A stretch of DNA of 64,000 bases, taken from contig JAJGOT010000201.1 of assembly GCA_022457155.1 (NCBI GenBank), forward strand, positions 655,001 through 719,000, read 5' to 3'. Under the pieces are notes generated by a model that had not been told where the DNA came from, ran no database searches, and was given only the letters and a program-made list of their open reading frames with translations. The first letter of the stretch is position 1, and the number at the start of each line of letters is the position of its first letter. This document shows, one piece after another, positions 1 to 10,839 of the stretch. The position numbers were made by a program, and so were the translations under genes. Source of the DNA: Cladopsammia gracilis (taxonomy: Eukaryota > Cnidaria > Anthozoa > Scleractinia > Dendrophylliidae).

Positions 1-433
1 TCAGACCAAAACGGCTATTTTCATTGTGGCTATGATCTAGCGAACAACCCTCGAATTTAGTCGACTCAACAACTAGCTGAGAAATAACTTATCATAAACT
101 GCAACTTTGCCATATAGATCGTTTTCATTTTCGTAAGTACTTTGTTTTCTGGCTATGAGAGCAACCCCAGAGAAAGGATATTGCAGGGAATGCCGCAAAT
201 AAAAGAAATTAATTCAGAAATTCTGGAAATACAGCTAAATTTTCTTTATTATTGTTCCTGTTCAGTTCAAAGATTCAAAAGACCACTGATTTGCATCCTC
301 GCTTTAGAAAAATCTTTTAACTGAGTGAAAAATACTTGTTTTAGTTTCGCACATGGACGCTCAGCTGCACGGCCAAAAATTTAAAAATGCTACATCTCCA
401 AAGCAATGTTGGTGATATGAAGAACCTGTTGAT

Positions 434-1682
434 AGCGGAGCACTGGCCGGGCCGAAGGCCAGGCTGCGCAGCCCCATACTCATAGAACCTATGCCCGCAT
501 TTTTCATGGTCATGACTAGCGGAATGTTTCGCGGGCGCGTGTCTGCAACATGTGTGTCGCGCAAGGCTAGCTAGCTCGCGGGCGCGTATGACGTCGCAAA
601 ACATGCGCGTACGACGTCATGTTGAAACCAAAGCGAGGCTTTGTTTTTCGCGCGGTTACACGGCCGAATGTCACGTCAGCTGGAAAAACACTTCGATGTT
701 TTGCTGTGAATTTACTAAGCGGAGAAAACCGTTTAAATTAAAGGCGTTATTTCCCTGAATATTTCGCGGTTTGCTCCTCAAGACAAGGATACTAATTAAA
801 GGATACTCAGAAGCCGCTTTAGTGGAAAAAGACGAACTTTCAGGGATAAAATCTTGCTTCGAGGAACTTCATGTATTACGTTTTTATCAATGCGGGAGAT
901 GTTTGTATTCTACGGATTTCAGAACCAGAAGCGGAGATTTGAATTTCCAAGCAAGCGAGGGACTTAAAGGTAAAACAGATTACAGTTTTCGATGAGAATT
1001 TATGTTGATATCAATCTGTGAGTGGCTTTTTATTGGTGTTATTGTTAGTTTTGGAGAATTGATTTTAAAACGTGCTTAAATTCAGTTGTATCGATCTCTT
1101 GAATTTCATCGAAGAAAGCTTGAACTCGATGAGCTATAATTAAATGGTACGCGTTTTGCTTTTAAACGTAAACTAATGGAGATTTGAATAAATTTTTTCG
1201 AAAGAAGATTGTGTTGTCCATTTTTATGTGCTTGTTCATTCATTAGATAGTTTGAAAAGCGATTTTATGTAAACAAAACAGGACTTTGATTTTATAGTAC
1301 AGTTCTATCTTCACTCGCATCGCCTAATGCAAATATGTTTTGTGTATTTTTGCAATTTTTGATTTTCAAATCAGTTTCTCGGGCTATTTTTGACAAACAA
1401 AAACTGTATTTTATTCGGAAACTAGTGGTACTAGTTATTCTAGACAGAGAAAAGTTGTTTTTGTGAACTTTTGTACGGTCTATAAAAATGTACTGTGCAG
1501 ACGGTCGCGTAATACTGTTTTTGAGAATTGCTAAAATTGAAAATAGCCCGTTCGTCAATCTTAATTCTTGTGCTTCCAACCTTTCACCTTAGTTAAGTTT
1601 CACCTTAGTTAAGTTTCACCTTTGTTAAGCTTGTTCAAAGTGCGACGCTGTTAGGCTTGGGCTATATATATATATATTAGAT
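434..1682 (-). repeat. Partial inverted copy of the internal module of the 2.8 kb transposon
   Basis: Read on the minus strand, this stretch matches the inner part of the transposon at 4471-7268 (about 4738 to 5986), including the stretch around the CATGACCATGAAAAATGCGG motif and the AT-dinucleotide edge near 1665-1682. It lacks both transposon ends, so it is either an older deleted copy or an independent module that the transposon acquired. It also lacks the 120 bp MITE found in the transposon at 4813-4932, so it preserves the empty target (TTA at 1589-1591, plus strand). No coding capacity is supported here. Confidence 0.75.
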
Positions 1683-2099
1683 ATGCCGTGCTTTGAATGG
1701 TTTGATGAAGCCATTGGAGCGTTCTGTTATCGGAGGAGTGGAGTTAATGTCCAACCGTACGAGAACTGGCGACAGTCCTACTGATTACTGAAATGACTAC
1801 GACAAAATCCTGACCGGCTTAAATAATTATCAACAACGTAGCAATAATAAACAATCGTTAAACTAAAATAGCGAAACATATATTCAAATGGACAGAGTAG
1901 GATCATTCTGTCGCTTTTTGTCTACTAGGTAAAATCTTCGCCGGGTTTTTTTCGTTTAATTTGAAATTTTTTGTAAATACCGCTATTTTGCACAGAGTTC
2001 CTTATCAAGATATGTTCCCGGTTTTTAGCCACGGTAACGCAATTATTCGGCTTTAATAGAACTAATGGTTTTGAACAGGTATGAAAGAAAGCTCATTAA
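1683..2099. other. No gene recognised
   Basis: AT-rich sequence between two repeats. I see no long reading frame, no repeat partner in the window and no RNA gene. Confidence 0.5.
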
Positions 2100-2227
2100 G
2101 GCCCCGACCACACTTTCGAAAGTCTCCGTTTTCATCAGTGTTTTCGAGCGTTTTAGTGTGACGATAGACGAAAACGCATCAAAACGTATGCGTTTTCCAG
2201 CGAAAACGTATTAGTGTGGTCGGGGCC
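2100..2227. mobile_element. 128 bp MITE, Harbinger-like (3 bp TAA duplication)
   Basis: The ends are inverted repeats: GGCCCCGACCACACT on the left and its complement on the right. The element is flanked by TAA at 2097-2099 and 2228-2230. A 3 bp TWA target duplication with GGCC-type ends is the usual signature of PIF/Harbinger-type MITEs. The interior (cgaaaacg-rich) is partly self-complementary and non-coding. Confidence 0.75.
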
Positions 2228-2230
2228 TAA

Positions 2231-2365
2231 GCACCCTGGATCCAGAGGTCCGTTCTCTGAATATCATGAGTGAAATTAACCGCATAAACGGTTAGAATAG
2301 GCTCGCGAGACGGACCTCTGGTCATTCGAATATACAACCTCATTTCCATGCTAGGATCTAGTTCA
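2231..2365 (+). repeat. Dispersed repeat bounded by CCAGAGGT/ACCTCTGG
   Basis: Starts CACCCTGG, holds an inverted CCAGAGGT...ACCTCTGG pair, and ends in a short block reading acaacctcatttccatgc. The same order of blocks occurs on the opposite strand at 7380-7525, with an unrelated interior between the CCAGAGG boxes. This makes it a dispersed repeat family with a variable core. Confidence 0.55.
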
Positions 2366-3063
2366 GAATCTGAACTAGGTCGCTGATTGGTTACTCCTAC
2401 TTGTTTCCAGACTCTACCGGGAGTTAATGATGCAACAGCAACTTCCATTGGCTGGACCAAAACAATTCGCCACGGGCGCGTGAAAAACCGGTTTCCCAAA
2501 GTGAAGCCACACACACAACAATGGCGGACGTAGATAGAGATTGCGGCTTTTTGCGATCTTTAAGAAACGCTGTGGATTACTCTTTAGTATCCAAATTTTC
2601 AAAATATCAGAGAACTAAAGCCAGTTCAGAAAGAAGCGCTGTTGAAATTTATTCAGCGCAAGGATGTCTTGAAAACAGGTGTTGACAGGCCAGACACGAC
2701 TTATTAATTCGTGTTATCGTGGAGTGTGACCTTTAGAGTTTTGTTTGAACGAGGAAAATTTTTATCTCTAGCACGGTGGCGTGCTTTGGAGCTGCAGGTA
2801 TTCTCGCTGAACGATTTCGCTGACCACTGGTAGGTGACACGAAGAGAAATATGTGTACTGGATTAATTGCGTGCGGATATCAAGGATTCTTTGTTTGTTA
2901 AATCTCTCGCCTTTGAAAACGGTTGTATCCAGAAAGTTTACTTCTTTGTCTGAGATTAATGTTTGTTTGCAAGGACAATAAAATCTTCTATCTCCACTTT
3001 TTCTCAACACTCTACAGTGAAAAAAGGTCATCGATGTATCTTTTTCACTGGAGTGGATTTGAT

Positions 3064-4467
3064 TTACAGTGCGGCTACTGTTACCGGGGTCACCCAGACA
3101 AAGTTAACCAATCACAAAGCAGAACGGGGACAATAGATTCCAACATTTTTAACTTCAGCCAATAACATGTCGAGTACAGAACAATGAAATTTCAACTTGT
3201 TCACTCGTGAAGGTTTTGTTGAATACTGAAAGCTTTCGCTAGCGTTGACTTTTCGATTTAAAAATTTGAGTAGTTTCACATGCTACATGAATGAATGTCA
3301 TGTGTCATGCAAGTGAGCGAAAACTGATCTCAAACTCTATGAAAGCAGTGAACGCGACAGCCGTATGTTTGGGCAAATTGCGTGGCGGATTTGAATTGTC
3401 GGAAAAAATAACAACTCAACCGCCGGCTGTTTGCAAATGTTACAAGGTACACTGCCAGCGTAGCATATATAAGCATTTATTTTCTAACCGTTTGAACAAG
3501 AGCGGCTACTTCATTTCAGTTCTTTTTTATTGAATTGTTGTCAGAATTTTTTCCGTTGCAGATTTTCTTCGCGGTTTGAGCACTAGATGGGTTTCTTTAA
3601 TCTCCCAAGGCGGTCGTGACGGTTTTGAAGAAATCATTTTGGTGAAAGTATTAAAAGTCTATATTTGTATGTGCCAAAAAGAAAAGAAGAAAGAATTATT
3701 AACCAAACCTCGAACTCTGTGAAAAAAAATATTCTAGTCTGACGGTTGAGTTTTTTTGTCAGGAATTCATTGCGAGGGAGTTGGATTTACTGTTTTGAAT
3801 CGTCTGGAAATTACTAACTCAACTGGCGAACCGCTGTAATATCGATGGCTTTTCCGGCAGTGACATACATGTTGAAGAATGCGCCGTTTCTATAAGACGA
3901 TACTCTTTTTATGCAGTTTTGAATTTCTCTTTTACTTAATTTTATTTCAGCTTAATCCGACTGCCGGAATTTAACGCGTGGAACTCAAAGCGCATAAAAC
4001 TTAATTAACCACGACGGCGAACAAGCCGTGTTTTCGTTGTTTTGAAATCCGTAGGTCACTGTTTAATTTGCTTGAATTATGACCGTCGCTTTCACTTGTA
4101 CTTAAGCAGTTAAGAATATTTTCTTTCGCTGTCGTCAAGTGTATTTATTTTCCAACCCCGCCGTTGACGGCCGTTGACGCCGTAGAGAAAACTTGAATCT
4201 GTTACGAGCGAACAAATTATTTTAAATCCACCACCAGCACTTTTATTTGTGTAGACATACGGTACAGCCGTCGTATTCCGTATTTTCACACAGTTTGGAG
4301 TTTCTGTTTTCTTGTTTTGATGGCGAACGAACAAGTTGAAATTTCATTGTTCTGTACTCGACATTTCATTGGCTAAAGTAAAAAATGTTGGAATCTATTG
4401 TTCTCGTTCTGTTTTGTGATTGGTTAACTTTGTCTGGGTGACCCCGGTAACAGTAGCCGCACTGTAA
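3064..4467. mobile_element. 1.4 kb foldback element with about 140 bp inverted ends
   Basis: The left arm (about 3064-3215) beginning TTACAGTGCGGCTACTG is repeated in inverted orientation at about 4330-4467, ending CAGTAGCCGCACTGTAA. Both arms carry the block containing accggggtcacc and the ccaatcacaaa-like stretch. The interior has no convincing protein. No target duplication was found, so the exact edges may be off by a few bases. Copy 1 of the 2.8 kb transposon is inserted at its right edge. Confidence 0.65.
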
Positions 4468-4812
4468 TATGAGGGTGTGAATGGGGTTAACCGACTATCG
4501 ACAAAGGGCGAAAAATATTACTGACTACCGACAAAACGAGGAAAAAATTACCGACTAGCGACAAATAAATTCTAACCGACAACCGACATGGTCCGACGTT
4601 ATAGGGATGTTTGTATTCAGAAAAAAGAGCATTTTGGTTTTATTTTTAGCGCAGGAAATGTCCGGATCCTTTGGCGGGCTCTATTTCACCAGACGTAGCC
4701 ACATTAATTCCAAATTTCGTCAATTATAGAATTTCCTGTCTAATATATATAGATAGGCAAGCCTAACAGCGTCGCACTTTGAACAAGCTTAACGAAGGTG
4801 AAACTTAACTAA

Positions 4813-4932
4813 GGCCCAGTTCAAACGTCGAACTTCACGTGTGCCGAACCTAATGCAAATGAGCAAGAACAATAGATTATGCTCATTTGCATTAGGTTCG
4901 GCACATGTGAAGTTCGACGTTTGAAATGGGCC
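4813..4932. mobile_element. 120 bp MITE nested in the 2.8 kb transposon
   Basis: A near-perfect palindrome with GGCCCA-type ends, whose two halves share a block ending gttcggcac. It is flanked by TAA at 4810-4812 and 4933-4935. The related fragment at 434-1682 has the undisturbed target with a single TAA, which proves the insertion boundaries. It is consistent with a Harbinger-type MITE. Confidence 0.8.
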
Positions 4933-6315
4933 TAAGGTGAAAGGTTGGAAGCACAAGAATTAAGATTAACGACCGGGCTATTTTCAATTTTAGCAATTCT
5001 CAAAAACAGTAAGCTTATTACCCGACCGTCTGCACAGTACATTTAGACCGTACAAAAGTTCACAAAAACAACTTTTCTCTGTCTGTACTGATAACTAGTG
5101 CGACTACTTTCCGAATAAAATACAGTTTTTGCTTGTCAAAAATTGCCGGAGAAACTGATTTGGAAATCACAATTGCAAAAATACACAAACATAAGCCGTC
5201 TTATTTTCATAAGGCGACGCGAGTGCATGAAGACAGAAAATCTAAGTCTTGTTTTGTTTACATAAAATCGCTTTTTAATCTATGTAATGAATGAACAAAG
5301 ACATAAAAACGGACAACACAATCTTCTTTCGAAAAAATTTATTCAAATCTCCATTGATTTATGTTTAAAAGCAAACACGTACCATTTATAGTGCATCAAG
5401 GCAGAGCTGTCCTCTATGAAATTCAAGATAACAACACGACTTAAACTTAAGAGAACACAAAGGAAAAGTCAATCAAAAATTGATATTAACATAAATTACC
5501 ATAGAAAATTTGATTTATTTTACCTTTAAAGCACTGGACTGCTTGGAAATTCGTTAAAACTTCTTCAGTTCTGAAATCCGTAATAAAAACAAGGCATCTC
5601 CCCGCATTGCTCCTGCATTGATAATATGAAGTTCCTCGAAGCAAGATTTTATCCCTGAAAGCTCTTCTTTTTCCACTAAAGCGGCTTCTGAGTATCCCTT
5701 AATTAGTATCCCTGTCTTGAGTAGCAAACCGCGAAAAACTGCAGGGAAATAACGACTTTAATTCTCCATTAAACACAACAACACAACAATCCAACTAAAG
5801 TGTTTACCCAGCTCACGCCGCGCGAAAAACAAAGCTAAGATCGCGGATGTTGTTCCAACACGGCGGGCGGACGGGCACACACGCGCCCGCGAAACATTCC
5901 GCTAGCCATGACCATGAAAAATGCGGGCAATAGATTCTATGAGTATGGGGCTGCGCAGCCTTGCCTTCGGCCCGGCGACTGCTCCGCTACAAATTACTTT
6001 AAAGCCCCGGGATCCTCCATTTCGGAGAGCAGCGGCGGGCTCATTTCTAGAACAGCGGCTCGTAAGCTAGCCGACGAGACGCCCTGCTGTTGTGTCATGA
6101 TTCTCAGATAATTTTGCCTAAACTTTTGCCTGCATTTGAGACGTCAATATAAAGTCGTATTGACGTCTCAAAAGTCAGCCTGTGATTGGTTGAAAACTTC
6201 CCGCGGCAATTTAATGGGTCCTTCCCTAGAAAAGAAAAGCTTCAAATTATCTTCAAAGTAAGGGCCAAATGTTAATTACTTTGTCAATTTGGTAGATAAA
6301 ACAACACTGTATTCA

Positions 6316-6696
6316 ATGAAACGGTCCTTTCTATTGAAAGTTAACGGTGAGATGGGTTTTAAATATCTTTTTGTTTGTTTGAACAGTTTGTTTACCTCAA
6401 ACTGTGTTTTGTGCGCGCTAATCACGCCACAACGCGTTGTTAGCAAACAATTTGTGGACGAAGGGGATGTTACTGAGGTGTTTGAGGATCACAGGGAAAT
6501 ACAAATTGATGAGTATGAGACAGATTCGGATGACGAGGAATCAGACTTTGAAGAACATTCAGAGCTTGTCAACAGAGCGTATGTTACACGATCCGGCAGG
6601 GCTGTTCGTGCATTTGTTTGTGCGTCTCGACATGTGACGGTAAGAGGTAATAATAATTGTAAAATCATTAAAGATCCATTAAACGGTGCAGATTGA
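6316..6696 (+). CDS. Hypothetical 126-aa acidic reading frame in transposon copy 1
   Basis: The first ATG of the frame is at 6316, giving 126 residues. The first third is hydrophobic (LFVCLNSLFTSNCVLCALI). The middle is strongly acidic (EYETDSDDEESDFEEHSE) and the end is basic with a TRSGRAVRAF motif. I recognise no family. It could be an exon of a transposon-encoded protein or a chance frame. The same frame is fully preserved in the second copy, but the copies are too similar for that to show selection. Confidence 0.25.
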   Translation: MKRSFLLKVNGEMGFKYLFVCLNSLFTSNCVLCALITPQRVVSKQFVDEGDVTEVFEDHREIQIDEYETDSDDEESDFEEHSELVNRAYVTRSGRAVRAFVCASRHVTVRGNNNCKIIKDPLNGAD

Positions 6697-7379
6697 TACG
6701 CATGGCAGCGAAATGTTTGGCAAAAAAAAACAAAGAAACCCCACAGTAAAGCCACGAGAGCCGTTGAATAATAAGTGTAATAAGTGTTTGTGGACGTCTT
6801 GGGAAAAAAAAAAGACTTCCGTAGCTAACAAAATTACGTATCCCAAAGGCCAAAGTGGGCATTTCACTCTTGTCAAATTTACCTCTCTTGATTTACTTCG
6901 ATGCCCTGTAATCGACAGGAAAACAAATTCACATCTAGAATAAAAGCTTTGGTGATTTTATCGGTATACTAGATTTGCAAATAAAAGTGGGGTAGACGAT
7001 CACGTTGCTAAAAAACAAAGTTAACTAGGTTTAAGTGCAATCAAATAATGAATTATTACAAGTTTTACACTTTGTCTAGAGTTTAAAGTCTTAAAACTGC
7101 GCAAATTACATAGTAAATGTGAATAATTAACTTGCATGAGCTTGCATTTTTAATTATTAACTGAGATTTACCGACAACTGACAAAGGTCGAAAATTTTAA
7201 CCGACAACCGACAAAGTAATGAAATTTTAACCGACAACCGACATGTGGACCCCCCCATTCAGACCCTCTAATATTTCTGTCTCGACCGCGGAATATTGTC
7301 ACCAGATTTAATGTAAACAAACAGACACGCGTTGGTCCCCAAGGTTTACAACCGGTTTGGTGAGATATCCGATCCACAA

Positions 7380-7525
7380 ATCGCATGGAAATGAGGTTGT
7401 GTACTCGAGTGCCCAGAGGTTTTTTATTTTTTCTCGGCGCGTTGCGCCTCGTTGTCGCGGCCTCGCCGCTCAAACTCGCCGTTTTCACTAAAAAATAAAA
7501 ACCTCTGGCACCCAGGGTAGGGCCT
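7380..7525 (-). repeat. Second copy of the CCAGAGG dispersed repeat
   Basis: On the minus strand it runs accctgg, CCAGAGGTTTTTATTTTTT, a GC-rich core, the inverted AAAAACCTCTGG box, then acaacctcatttccatgc. The outer blocks match 2231-2365, while the core between the boxes differs. Confidence 0.55.
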
Positions 7526-7769
7526 AAGTTGATGACAGCTACAAGACATGTTTCGACCTCTTTTAATGGAATATCCCTGTTCATTCGAAACAAAGGATTC
7601 ACGCCTAGCGCGCTAATAATCCCTCCAAAATATTTGAAGAACGCGACGTTGAACGTCGGCTTGGTCCAAAAATCGGAGCTCTGGCTTGTTATCGGGGTCA
7701 TAAAAACACTTGTTTGGGCTAGTTGTAGTGAAATTGCTGTAATTTTCGTTGACCACATTTAAAAAAATT

Positions 7770-7803
7770 CAGCTATATTTATATATATATATATATATAT
7801 ATG
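7770..7803. repeat. (TA)n microsatellite
   Basis: Alternating AT run of about 30 bases, a simple repeat. Confidence 0.85.
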
Positions 7804-7865
7804 AATTTAAATACATTTTTCGCTCGCATTCGCGCGGCTTAGTTCCCGAGGCACGACAAATTTAT

Positions 7866-8764
7866 TTACAGTCAAATCAAAACCGGTCAAGCGTTCCCGC
7901 CAAGAATGAATTAATGAATTCATTATTGCAAATTTGATTTCATTATTCGTTTCAATAGACAAATTCGGCTAACGCATTGTTGTACCCAATTCAAACCCTT
8001 TGGGATTAGAACCCTTTGTTTGTCATATTTCCATATCAATGAAGCATTGACATGGAAATTATATGGAAATATTGTGAACAAAGAATCTTATTCCCAGAAG
8101 GTTTGCATTGGGTACAACAATGCGTTAGCCGAATTTGTCTACAATCTGCTCTTCGAATAAATAATGCAAAATTCAAAGTAAGCCTCGATTCAAAAATCAA
8201 ATTTTGATTGGATTACTGCGCGAATCCAAATTTTGACATTTCCCACTGTGCAGCAACCAATCAGAAGCGACTCGAAACCGCAAGAAACCGAAACAAACGG
8301 TTAGTCACGAAACCACGTTTCTCTGTTCCTTGCAAAAGAATCGTCGCCGCCTCGCTGTGTTTTTTTTTATTGCTAGTTTACTTTTCGTCTTTCTTTGTAA
8401 ATGAAGTAGAAATCTGAGCGATTTTACTGTAACGGCTACAAAACAGACAGATTCATGCTCAGTTGTTGCGTTGATCGGTTTATTAGTGTTGTAAACAACA
8501 CTTGGCCGTCGCAGCAGTATCGCAAAAACATTTAGCGAAAAAGCCGGACAATAGAACACGACAGTTCCTGAGGATTAGTTTCCCTGGAAAAAAGTGAATT
8601 TTCGAAAAAGCTAATGAGCGAGGAAAAAATCGGCTGTTCTTTTGAATCGAGGCTTATTTTGAATTTTGCATTATTTATCTGAAGAGCGAATTATTGAAAC
8701 GAGTAATGAAATCAAATTCATTAATTCATTGTTGGCGGGAACGCTTGACCGGTTTTGACTGTAA
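7866..8764. mobile_element. 0.9 kb foldback element, interrupted by a MITE
   Basis: The left arm (7866-7952 continuing at 8145-8200) and right arm (about 8635-8764) are inverted copies. They share ttacagtcaaa, aaaaccggtcaagcgttccc and the block attcaaagtaagcctcgat. The left arm is split by the MITE at 7956-8141. Removing the MITE restores continuous complementarity. No protein was recognised in the loop (8200-8635). Confidence 0.65.
7956..8141. mobile_element. 186 bp MITE nested in the foldback arm
   Basis: The ends TAGACAAATTCGGCTAACGC and their inverted copy are followed by a tgttgtaccc-type palindrome. It is flanked by CAA at 7953-7955 and 8142-8144. The matching position in the opposite arm of the host foldback has no insert. 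Confidence 0.65.
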
Positions 8765-9499
8765 CTCGCTTCGCGAGTAAATATCACGTCTAAATATCAT
8801 AATTGCCTGTTGAGTTACCTTAATTACATGCACAGTAGGACCGCATGTTTACACAGGACCGCATTTTTAATAAACACCGCTCCACAAAGTCAAAAACATC
8901 GATTCTTCGCAAGAACTGACCAATTACAAATTCTTTATCGCTTAACATTTATCTATTGTCGCTGTCTTCCATTTTTCAAGCGCCAAAACATCGTTTGGGT
9001 CGACACACAGGAGAATCTTAATTTATTTGCCGCTTCGGATATCACGCTTTGTTAAAAAATTTGGAGGGAATCAAATGTTAAACTCCAATTTTTGCGAGAA
9101 TTTTCATATTATGACCTTAAATGCCAAAGAGTTTTAAAAGGCCATTGGGGCGTGCAAGCAGACTGTCTTCTCCTGAAACCTTTATAAATGTATTATCAGT
9201 TTTGGAATGAATTTTCCTAAATAATCCTCGCAACAGGAGGGGACCATGAAACTGTGAAAAACATAATTCCCTTGCCACACAAAACAGAAATCATTTGCCT
9301 GTTAGTACTCTATCGGTAGGTAAACCTAATATATCTTTAATTTTTATAAACATTTTAGCCTGAATTAGTTGTCATTTTGGACATACATTTACCCTTTTTT
9401 TGGAAATACTGGCAGAGTGAAAATTGATTGGCTGCATTAATCTTCACGGCTTACCATGGCATAAGATAAAATGTAGTACGGGCAGTCTGCATATGGCAA
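8765..9499. other. No gene recognised
   Basis: AT-rich spacer between the foldback element and the gene at 9500-10339. I see no repeat partner and no convincing exon. It includes the 3' flank of that minus-strand gene. Confidence 0.5.
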
Positions 9500-10339
9500 T
9501 TATAACTTACTCAAGTTTTCTTGTGAAAGCCAGATTGGAGAAATTCTACTTGGTTGATCAGGTGAGCAGTATAAGACTCCAACAGCCGTAAGTTTTTTCT
9601 CACTTAAAACGATCGCACCGTGAGGCTTCCGATTTGAAGTTCCAATAAATCCAGCTACAGTATTGAAAGACGCAGAAGAGTGTTCATCGTAAAGAACATA
9701 CTTGTCCGGCCCTTGATCTTTCAACGACTCCAGTGCAAAATCTTTCACAGCAAAATGATCTTCGTCTATATCGTCCACAATGGAACAGAACAATTTTCCC
9801 GAAGTCCCAGATTCTTCCTTGGTGAATGTTCTAAACTTGTAAATGCTAGGTATCTTTAAGTTTTTAAATAATTTTGGATCCCGTAGAGGAATCACCACTA
9901 AACCGGAATTGAAACGAAGGACAGCATCGCCATCGGCGTATTTGGAAAGTTTGAACTCTCTTAATGTTCTATTCGATCTTCTGTAATCCAAAACAATGTC
10001 TTTCACATCTAAATCTTCGTCTGGGAGTACTTTATCTGTTGTTACCAAACAATGCTTGTCCTTGTATACACAGGGCCAATCGGTCAGTAAATTTCTGATT
10101 ACGCTTCCAGAACCGACCGTGCGATATGTATAGCCTTTTCCACCTTTAGGTAATTTCCGTATACGGCAAACTCCAAATTCAGCTTTTCTCTCTTCCCTTT
10201 TGACTTCCTTTCCCATTTTTTTTCCCTTAGCCAAGTCCGCCGCTTTAATCATGCTGGATTTAGTATCACAGACACCAACTTGACGGCTGAAGCGCTTTTT
10301 CAGTCGGGAGAAGCGAAAACGGTCTACGTTACCAACCAT
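9500..10339 (-). CDS. Uncharacterised 279-aa single-exon protein, possible trypsin-like fold
   Basis: An uninterrupted frame of 279 codons with ATG at 10339-10337 and TAA at 9502-9500. The N-terminus is basic (KKRFSRQ; KGKKMGKEVKREERK at about 39-53). After it come GSGSVIRNLLTDWPCVYKDK and CLVTTDKVLPDEDLDVKD, where the pattern G-S-G...LVT..KV.P recalls the start of trypsin-like serine protease folds. Near the C-terminus HGAIVLSEKKLTAVGVL sits where such enzymes have GxSGGP, so a catalytic serine is not evident. The composition looks like a real protein and no transposon hallmark is present. No in-frame start lies upstream of the chosen ATG. The fold is inference; I do not recognise the gene by name. 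Confidence 0.6.
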   Translation of the reverse strand: MVGNVDRFRFSRLKKRFSRQVGVCDTKSSMIKAADLAKGKKMGKEVKREERKAEFGVCRIRKLPKGGKGYTYRTVGSGSVIRNLLTDWPCVYKDKHCLVTTDKVLPDEDLDVKDIVLDYRRSNRTLREFKLSKYADGDAVLRFNSGLVVIPLRDPKLFKNLKIPSIYKFRTFTKEESGTSGKLFCSIVDDIDEDHFAVKDFALESLKDQGPDKYVLYDEHSSASFNTVAGFIGTSNRKPHGAIVLSEKKLTAVGVLYCSPDQPSRISPIWLSQENLSKL

Positions 10340-10539
10340 AACATGATCACCATGGCGATGGTCGTTTTCAAAATGGCGGACAAGCGACAGAAGAGTATGG
10401 ACAAAAATACTCGTTTAATTCTGCCTTTTATTTGTCTTCTCGATGTCTGTGAATTGGGAAACATATTGAGGGCGGTGAAAAGCCATTCTTGCGCTATAAT
10501 TCTTAGTTTATCGTGCACTTAGTGCTAATGACACTACGT

Positions 10540-10735
10540 ACGTAGCCCGAGGTGGGGGGGGGGGAAGGTACTTTACCAATATTTGGATATAGGGGTGCCG
10601 CTGAGGGTCTAAGACCCTGACCCTTTTTAGGACAAAAATAAAAGAAAATATCTACTCTGTGTTGGACAACACCCTCTATTTTAGGACCCTGTCTAGGACA
10701 CGGCTCGTGCGTGGTTATTGATCTGAGCTTTTAAA
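10540..10735. repeat. G-rich dispersed repeat-like block
   Basis: Begins with an interrupted G run (10553-10564), then a compact unit with gaccctgaccctttttagga and a later ggaccctgtctagga. It looks like a degenerate interspersed repeat. No boundary was defined. Confidence 0.3.
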
Positions 10736-10839
10736 AAATCGTAGACGGATCCACAGTGAACCCAAACGCTATATTAGCTATAACATAATCGTTTAATGAA
10801 AATATTTGTAAATGGTTTGAACCCAGGAGTATCAGAAGT

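Larger units (their letters stand above)
4471..7268. mobile_element. 2,798 bp DNA transposon, copy 1 (6 bp target duplication TAATAT)
   Basis: Left end GAGGGTGTGAATGGGG and right end (reverse complement) GAGGGTCTGAATGGGG form a 16 bp imperfect inverted repeat. It is flanked by TAATAT at 4465-4470 and 7269-7274. Both ends carry copies of a CCGACnAnCGACA motif in the same orientation (direct, not inverted). The element has the same length as the copy at 28396-31193, and all compared reading frames are identical. It holds a nested MITE and a small acidic reading frame but no recognisable transposase, so it is probably non-autonomous. The superfamily is unassigned; a 6 bp duplication would suit Dada, IS3EU or some hAT groups. 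Confidence 0.85.

Noticed and set aside
2521..2685. Possible first exon starting ATGGCGGACGTAGATAGAG with a good start context (55 codons).
   Set aside because: No conserved motif and no downstream exon that could join it. Too short to call a gene.
5908..6111. Short frame shared by both 2.8 kb copies (5908 and 29833).
   Set aside because: Preserved only because the copies are recent. It overlaps the repeat module and has no family.
7529..7762. Overlapping open frames on both strands near 7510-7760 that look protein-like.
   Set aside because: Neither frame has a recognisable domain or splice partner, and half of the minus-strand frame lies in a dispersed repeat and the transposon end.
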